DNA of 64,000 bases, from the NCBI GenBank assembly GCA_041751875.1, contig JBGSIC010000016.1, forward strand, positions 62,001 through 126,000, given 5' to 3'. The stretch comes from JBGSIC01 sp041751875 (GTDB lineage: Bacteria > Bdellovibrionota > FAC87 > UBA2466 > JACKAF01). The notes below the pieces were generated by a model. That model saw only the letters and a program-made list of their open reading frames with translations, was not told where the DNA came from and ran no database searches. Position 1 is the stretch's first letter; the number at the start of each line of letters is the position of its first letter. Below are positions 59,357 to 64,000 of this stretch, in pieces. A program made the translations under genes and the position numbers.

Positions 59357-61153
59357 CTAGCGGGAGGCTGATTTCGAAGTGCCCTTTTTGGCTCGTGCGA
59401 TCAGCGCCTGGGCGTTTTCGAGACTCGGCTTGGAGACTTCGGCCCCTGACAAAAGGCGCGCAATTTCTTCTGCGCTCTCTTTGGCAGAAAGAAGAAGAAT
59501 GTTCGATTCCGTGCGTTTGTTCTTGCCGGCTTTTTTCACCAAGAAATGCGCATCAGCATAAACAGCGACTTGAGGCAGGTGCGAAATACAAAGCACCTGA
59601 AAATGTTCCGCGAGCTGGCGCATCTTTTTACCCACTACATCCGCCACGCGGCCCGAAATGCCACTGTCTATTTCATCGAATACCAACACACACGTATCTG
59701 CGTCGACCGTGAGCGCCTTTTTGAGCGCCAGCATGATTCGCGAAATTTCCCCGCCCGATGCGATGCGCGCTAAAGGTAAAATGGGCTCGCCCGGATTTGA
59801 CGCTAGTAAAAACTCGACCTTCTCTGCCCCTTCCGGCCCCACTCCCAAAAGGTTCTCGCGGAGCTTAGCCCAACGGTTTTGAATTTTGAGATCAAACTCT
59901 GTGAGATCAAGGGAGGGAAGCTCGTGCTTAACCGGACTAAAATCCACTGTGAACTGAGAGCCGGGCATGGAGAGTTCTTGAAGCTCTTTCTCTACACTTT
60001 TTTTAATCAGCGTTGCGGCTTGCGTGCGTGCTTTTGTTAAGACAGAAGCTTCTTTCAGTGCCTTAGCGCTGTTTGTTTCCAAAAAGCCCAAATGGTCTTC
60101 AAGTTTCTCCGCCGTAATCTCAAGTGACCCAACAGCTGTTTTGAGATCTTCTGCTATTTTGAGAAGCTCTTCGATACCGGTCGCGTTGTGCTTACGAAAC
60201 AACTTTTGGTACTCATACAAACGTCCCTGCGCTTTTTCGAGACCGTCTTCATCAAATTCATACTTGCTAAGAAGCTGGCGCAGTTCAAAAACGACATCGT
60301 CAAACTCCGAAGCCATCGCCATTAGGCGAGCTTTCAAAGCACCCGCTTTTTCCTGGGCTTCACTTTCGGGTAACATTTCGAGTCGCTTACTTGCTTTCCA
60401 CAAACTCGGGCTTAGGCTCTCTCCTTCGCCTCCTTCAAGAGGCTCCACGGCCCCCAAGAGGGCTTCGCGAACTTTTTGGTAACCCGAAGCGTTTTTGCAA
60501 AGATCGGACGTGCGATCGAAGTCTTCTTTAGAGGGATTAAACTTTTTGATTTCTTCCAGACGAAATTCCACAAAATCGCGGTTACTCTGGGCGGAATAGT
60601 AGTGACTAATAATGGAGGCGATCTGCTTCACCGCTAAGTCACACTCGACAAAAGCCACGTGCAAACGTTGTTTGGCTTCCTTCACTGCCACAAACTCGTC
60701 CAAGTAACTTCCGTGGCGATCCACATCCAAAAGGCGTTGATTCTCGTGCTGAGCGAAAACATCTACCAAAAAGGGACCGATTTCTTTGAGCGCTTGAGAA
60801 GTGACCGTAATGTCATTGATCCAAGCCTGGGCCCTTCCCTTAGCTGACATCTGTCTGCGCAAAATAACGCGGAATTTTTTTCCGGATTTTTCTGGCACAA
60901 TTCCCAACGCCTCCAGTTGAGCCAATGCTGGATGTTTCGCCGGAACAAGAAACTCACCTGTGACGAGGGCTTGCGGGGAACCCTGGCGAACGGTCTCCGG
61001 CCCCGAGCGCCCGCCGGTCAAGAAATTCAGCGCACGAATGAGAATAGATTTTCCCGCCCCGGTTTCCCCCGTAATGACGTTAAAGCCGGGAGAGAAATCG
61101 ATGCTGAGCGAATCAATAATGGCGAGGCCCTGAATGGATAAGCGGCTAATCAC
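59357..61153 (-). CDS. recN: DNA repair protein RecN
   Basis: The 598-residue SMC-like ATPase has Walker A GETGAGKS (29-36) after MISRLSIQGLAIIDSLSIDF. It has a central coiled coil (about 150-360), the signature LPLARIASGGEISRIMLALK and Walker B CVLVFDEIDSGISG, followed by the D-loop and CISHLPQVA. RecN helps hold and process double-strand break ends in recombination repair. It is slightly longer than typical (about 550), mainly in the coiled coil. The C-terminus is basic. No LexA box was recognised upstream. Confidence 0.96.
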   Translation of the reverse strand: MISRLSIQGLAIIDSLSIDFSPGFNVITGETGAGKSILIRALNFLTGGRSGPETVRQGSPQALVTGEFLVPAKHPALAQLEALGIVPEKSGKKFRVILRRQMSAKGRAQAWINDITVTSQALKEIGPFLVDVFAQHENQRLLDVDRHGSYLDEFVAVKEAKQRLHVAFVECDLAVKQIASIISHYYSAQSNRDFVEFRLEEIKKFNPSKEDFDRTSDLCKNASGYQKVREALLGAVEPLEGGEGESLSPSLWKASKRLEMLPESEAQEKAGALKARLMAMASEFDDVVFELRQLLSKYEFDEDGLEKAQGRLYEYQKLFRKHNATGIEELLKIAEDLKTAVGSLEITAEKLEDHLGFLETNSAKALKEASVLTKARTQAATLIKKSVEKELQELSMPGSQFTVDFSPVKHELPSLDLTEFDLKIQNRWAKLRENLLGVGPEGAEKVEFLLASNPGEPILPLARIASGGEISRIMLALKKALTVDADTCVLVFDEIDSGISGRVADVVGKKMRQLAEHFQVLCISHLPQVAVYADAHFLVKKAGKNKRTESNILLLSAKESAEEIARLLSGAEVSKPSLENAQALIARAKKGTSKSASR

Positions 61154-61344
61154 GACCTACAGCTATCAGCCGCTCTGGTGGCGGTCAACGGACGGTGTGC
61201 AACCCGACTCTAAGTCAAAACTTGTAAAGAATAGTTAACAAACGGGTGTCCAAAATTTGGTCGCATTTAGACCACAGGGATTGCATCTCTTTTTAAACCG
61301 CGTGTAACGGGGTGCGTGGGAAACCACCAAACCCTGGGCACGGC

Positions 61345-61363
61345 CCAGGCACGAAATGCCTGG
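61345..61363. repeat. 7-bp perfect palindrome CCAGGCA/TGCCTGG
   Basis: CCAGGCA (61345-61351) and TGCCTGG (61357-61363) flank a 5-base loop upstream of the lipoprotein gene. No T run follows. It shares CCAGGCAC with two other intergenic sites. Confidence 0.4.
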
Positions 61364-61422
61364 CCCCGGCTTTGCACTTTTTATAGCTAAGGGATTATTC
61401 GCTCATCACCAGGGGACCATCG

Positions 61423-62358
61423 ATGAAGAAGCTTCAAATGAATTTTTCGTGGGGAGTCACCTTCCGACTTCTGGCTATCGCATCCATCAATTTGTTGGTC
61501 CTAGCTGCTTGCCAGCGCCCGGCGCCCGATGGCGAGCCGATGCTCTTCTCGACCGAAATTCCCAACTCCGCCCTGTTTGCTGAGGACACACTTGGTTTAA
61601 GAGGTTCGGTGGGTCTTCGTACCAGCGCCCCTAGTCGCCGCGGCGTCACGGCAGAAGAGACAGCCACCACGACCAGTGCCGGAGAACCCGATGTCCATTG
61701 CCTCGCTTTAATTCCTCAGTGCATGAACCGCCGACCGCATTCTATGTTCGTGTACCTCGCCAATGTGATCCGAACTTATTACCCTCAATGGAATAGTTTC
61801 ACTTATGTGCGTTTTGGCTACGGCACCGCGCTGACGTCTCCTTCCATTCCGGCTTGCAGCAAGGGGAAATGGAATATTAAGGTTTCTGGCAACACAAGCG
61901 GCTTTGAAATTGTTCCCGTTCGGTATTTCAATTCCGGTGCAACCAAAGTGAACGTCAACAACCGTAGATCTTTGGACTTCGACGCCGAGACCCGTGGCCT
62001 GGCCGGCATCATGCTCGCTTTCAAGCACAATCAGAACAACGATTGCCGCTATTACACGCAGGATGCGAGTTATAGCTGGACCTCAAACTGGTACTGGCGC
62101 CCACCGGTGTGCAACACATTCGCGGCACCAATGATTACGATCTCGGGAACCTTTGAGCCCGATACGAGAATTGATGGCATCCGAACCACGGAACTACGCG
62201 TGCCGGCCTGCGACGCAAAAACGACTTTCTCGCAAACGCTTCAGTTCAGCACGAATACGATGAACTACTACAGTTCCGAACAGGCCGAGGGGAACGAGAT
62301 CTACGGCTGGACACTCAAGTACGAAAATCAAAACTACTATCCCTTCGCCTGGGAATAA
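61423..62358 (+). CDS. Exported lipoprotein, unknown
   Basis: The 311-residue product has a long lipoprotein signal with lipobox VLAAC (Cys30). After a Ser/Thr/Ala-rich linker (about 60-90), the mature domain has six further cysteines and many aromatics: VHCLALIPQC, NSFTYVRFGYG, DCRYYTQ, SNWYWRPPVC, VPACDAK. This suggests a disulfide-stabilised extracellular domain. I recognise no family. It is followed by the guanine deaminase gene after 45 bases, so they may be co-transcribed. Confidence 0.68.
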   Translation: MKKLQMNFSWGVTFRLLAIASINLLVLAACQRPAPDGEPMLFSTEIPNSALFAEDTLGLRGSVGLRTSAPSRRGVTAEETATTTSAGEPDVHCLALIPQCMNRRPHSMFVYLANVIRTYYPQWNSFTYVRFGYGTALTSPSIPACSKGKWNIKVSGNTSGFEIVPVRYFNSGATKVNVNNRRSLDFDAETRGLAGIMLAFKHNQNNDCRYYTQDASYSWTSNWYWRPPVCNTFAAPMITISGTFEPDTRIDGIRTTELRVPACDAKTTFSQTLQFSTNTMNYYSSEQAEGNEIYGWTLKYENQNYYPFAWE

Positions 62359-62403
62359 GGAATTTCCTTGCTCCAAGCTTGAGGACCGATAAGATGCTGG
62401 CCC

Positions 62404-63717
62404 ATGGGGGAACTCGCTCCAACTAAGGCTATTCGCGGCGCCGTCCTGCATTTTTTGGACGACCCCTCTTTACATCCCGATGCTTTCGTCTCTTTGCCGG
62501 ATGGGCTGCTTGTCATCGAAGACGGCCACATCAAAGCTTGCGGCCCGGCGGAAACTCTTTTGGCCAAGTTCCCTTCGGTTCCCGTCACTCATTTTCCAGG
62601 AAGCCTGATTCTTCCCGGGCTCGTCGACACCCATGTTCATTATCCCCAAACAGAGATGATGGCCTCTCGCGGCGCTAATCTTTTAGACTGGTTGACCCGT
62701 TATACCTTCGCCATCGAAGACCGATTCTCGGACAAAGCCCACTGTGAGCGCGTCGCTCGCTTTTTTGTGGATCAGCTTTTACGGCACGGCACGACTACCG
62801 CCCTGGTTTTCTCGACCGTGCACAAGGTGTCCGCGGATTGCCTATTTGAAGAGGCACAAAAGAAAAACCTACGGCTTATCACCGGAAAAGTTTGCATGGA
62901 CCGCAATGCGCCTGCTTCGCTCTTGGATACCCCTGAGAGTGCCTACACCGACAGTTTGGAATTAATTCGCAAATGGCACGGCAAGGGCCGTCTCCACTAC
63001 GCCCTTACTCCTCGCTTTGCTCCTACGTCGAGTGAATCGCAGTTAGAAAGGCTAAGTAAGCTTCACCAAGAATTCCCTACGACCTATGTTCAGACTCATC
63101 TTTCGGAGAACAAGGAAGAATTAAAGTGGGTAAGCACCCTTTTCCCTAAGGCGAAAAACTATCTCGATGTTTACGATACCTACGGGCTTTTGGGCGAACG
63201 TTCCGTGTTCGCGCACTCGCTCCATCTTTGTGACGACGAATTTTCCCGCCTCGAGCAAACGGGCTCGGCAGTCGCTTTTTGCCCGTCTTCTAATCTCTTT
63301 TTAGGTAGCGGTATCTTTAATTTGCATAAGGCGGCGGCCAAGAAAGTTCGCTTCGGTATAGGAACCGATGTGGGGGCTGGCACCAGCTTCTCGATCCTTA
63401 ATGGACTCGCGGAGGCCTACAAAGTCGCCCAGCTGCAGAACTACGACCTCACCCCCCTTCACGCGTTTTACCTGGCCACACTGGGTGGGGCGCGGGCTCT
63501 AAGATTAGACTCACATATCGGGAATTTTGAGGTGGGAAAAGAAGCTGACTTTATCGTCCTCGATCCGAGTCGACCTCTGCTCCTTGGCAATCGCTACCCC
63601 GGCGCGCGGGATCTCACCGAGCAACTTCTCGTGCTGATGAACCTAAGTGATGACCGCAGTATTCGCGCTACCTATGTCCTGGGTGAGCTGTCTTGGGACA
63701 ACCCGAAGGGAACCTAG
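62404..63717 (+). CDS. guaD: Guanine deaminase
   Basis: The 437-residue amidohydrolase has the zinc motif VDTHVHYPQ, the guanine-specific MMASRGANLLDWL, GTTTALVFSTVH, QTHLSENKEE, HSLHLCDDE, and AFCPSSNLFLGSG with GIGTDVGAG providing the last zinc-binding Asp. It converts guanine to xanthine and ammonia in purine salvage or catabolism. It starts with ATG 62404. The next partial gene may be part of the same region, but its role is unclear. Confidence 0.95.
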   Translation: MGELAPTKAIRGAVLHFLDDPSLHPDAFVSLPDGLLVIEDGHIKACGPAETLLAKFPSVPVTHFPGSLILPGLVDTHVHYPQTEMMASRGANLLDWLTRYTFAIEDRFSDKAHCERVARFFVDQLLRHGTTTALVFSTVHKVSADCLFEEAQKKNLRLITGKVCMDRNAPASLLDTPESAYTDSLELIRKWHGKGRLHYALTPRFAPTSSESQLERLSKLHQEFPTTYVQTHLSENKEELKWVSTLFPKAKNYLDVYDTYGLLGERSVFAHSLHLCDDEFSRLEQTGSAVAFCPSSNLFLGSGIFNLHKAAAKKVRFGIGTDVGAGTSFSILNGLAEAYKVAQLQNYDLTPLHAFYLATLGGARALRLDSHIGNFEVGKEADFIVLDPSRPLLLGNRYPGARDLTEQLLVLMNLSDDRSIRATYVLGELSWDNPKGT

Positions 63718-63888
63718 AGTCCCCTTGAAAACGGGTTCGCACGCACCCCCTCAGGAGTGCCAACCAGGCCGACGGCGTGGGTTTACTCCTGGCTAACAAT
63801 TTTCGGCGTCAACCCGAGGAATACACCCCTTTTGGGCTCGAAAAGACCGGGGCCTGGGTTTGCACCTCGTTAGCTCCGAGGACGTGCG

Positions 63889-64000
63889 ATGAAGATCCGT
63901 ACCTATTGGACCCGGCCGTTTGCCGAAAAGAAAGCTCAGCCACGCGATTACGCGTCGGACTTTGTCAGCTTTTTACTTCGGAAAGGCATCTGGGGCCTTA
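63889..64000 (+). CDS. Unknown protein, 5' end only (partial)
   Basis: An ATG at 63889 with a CCGAGGACG ribosome site upstream opens a frame that runs off the right edge (37 codons). It starts MKIRTYWTRPFAEKK and continues to a hydrophobic stretch. There is too little to name a family. It lies 171 bases after guaD; that gap contains no gene I can see. Confidence 0.45.
   Translation, partial: MKIRTYWTRPFAEKKAQPRDYASDFVSFLLRKGIWGL

Noticed and set aside
60024..60482. 152-residue frame antisense to recN
   Set aside because: Ser/Ala/Phe-rich shadow of the RecN coiled-coil codons; no ribosome site.
1..64000. CRISPR array, IS element, prophage or integron
   Set aside because: No regularly spaced repeats, transposase, integrase or phage structural gene was seen on either strand.

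Overview
The window looks like chromosomal DNA of a Gram-negative predatory or free-living member of the Bdellovibrionota (Bdellovibrio-like). This is an inference. It rests on two small histone-fold proteins resembling the Bdellovibrio histone Bd0055, many small outer-membrane beta-barrels, LPS heptose genes, and a very high share of exported orphan proteins. No phage, plasmid, IS element or CRISPR array is visible. Genes are dense, in short operons on both strands, and often overlap by 1-22 bases.

Layout. 1-9 kb: the 5' part of an exported protein that runs off the left edge, a lipid/polyprenol kinase-like protein, an M14 carboxypeptidase, histone 1 with a clear promoter and terminator, small membrane proteins, a CoA-binding protein, a CCA/poly(A) polymerase with a lysine-rich tail, MeaB and a heptosyltransferase. 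9-19 kb: HldA-like kinase, tRNA-Gln(CUG) with a duplicated 3' end, an ATP-grasp/threonine-synthase-like pair, exported proteins, a GT39-type glycosyltransferase, histone 2, a DnaQ-like exonuclease, MscL and a DUF481 barrel. 19-31 kb: an EamA transporter, a secreted subtilase, an acyl-CoA dehydrogenase, a 1030-residue subtilase-propeller protein translationally coupled to a lipid-binding-like protein, a protein-glutaminase-like enzyme, two helical lipoproteins and a beta-barrel. 31-45.5 kb: surface-glycan genes (NoeA-like methyltransferase, N-acetyl sugar amidotransferase, two GT2 and two GT39-type enzymes, a sulfatase-fold protein), interleaved with a cupredoxin, an SMR-like transporter and a nitrilase-family hydrolase. 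45.5-59 kb: almost only exported proteins, most of them orphans, including an ankyrin lipoprotein, a 989-residue unknown, a degenerate kinase-like protein, an exported HD-GYP protein and an exported Ser/Thr kinase. 59-64 kb: RecN, a lipoprotein, guanine deaminase and a truncated gene.

How the genes may work together. HldA and the GT9 enzyme fit LPS inner-core heptose synthesis and addition. The 31-45 kb block fits assembly of a modified surface polysaccharide from polyprenyl-linked sugars. The subtilases, carboxypeptidase, protein glutaminase and exported kinase form a set of enzymes able to act on proteins outside the cytoplasm, as expected of a predator or scavenger. The two histones point to histone-based nucleoid packaging.

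The least conventional items are the histone pair, the exported kinase lying tail-to-tail with an exported HD-GYP protein, the protein-glutaminase-like enzyme, the subtilase-propeller/TULIP-like pair, and a palindromic REP-like element present twice in opposite orientation. Family assignments come from reading motifs by eye. No database search or structure prediction was run.
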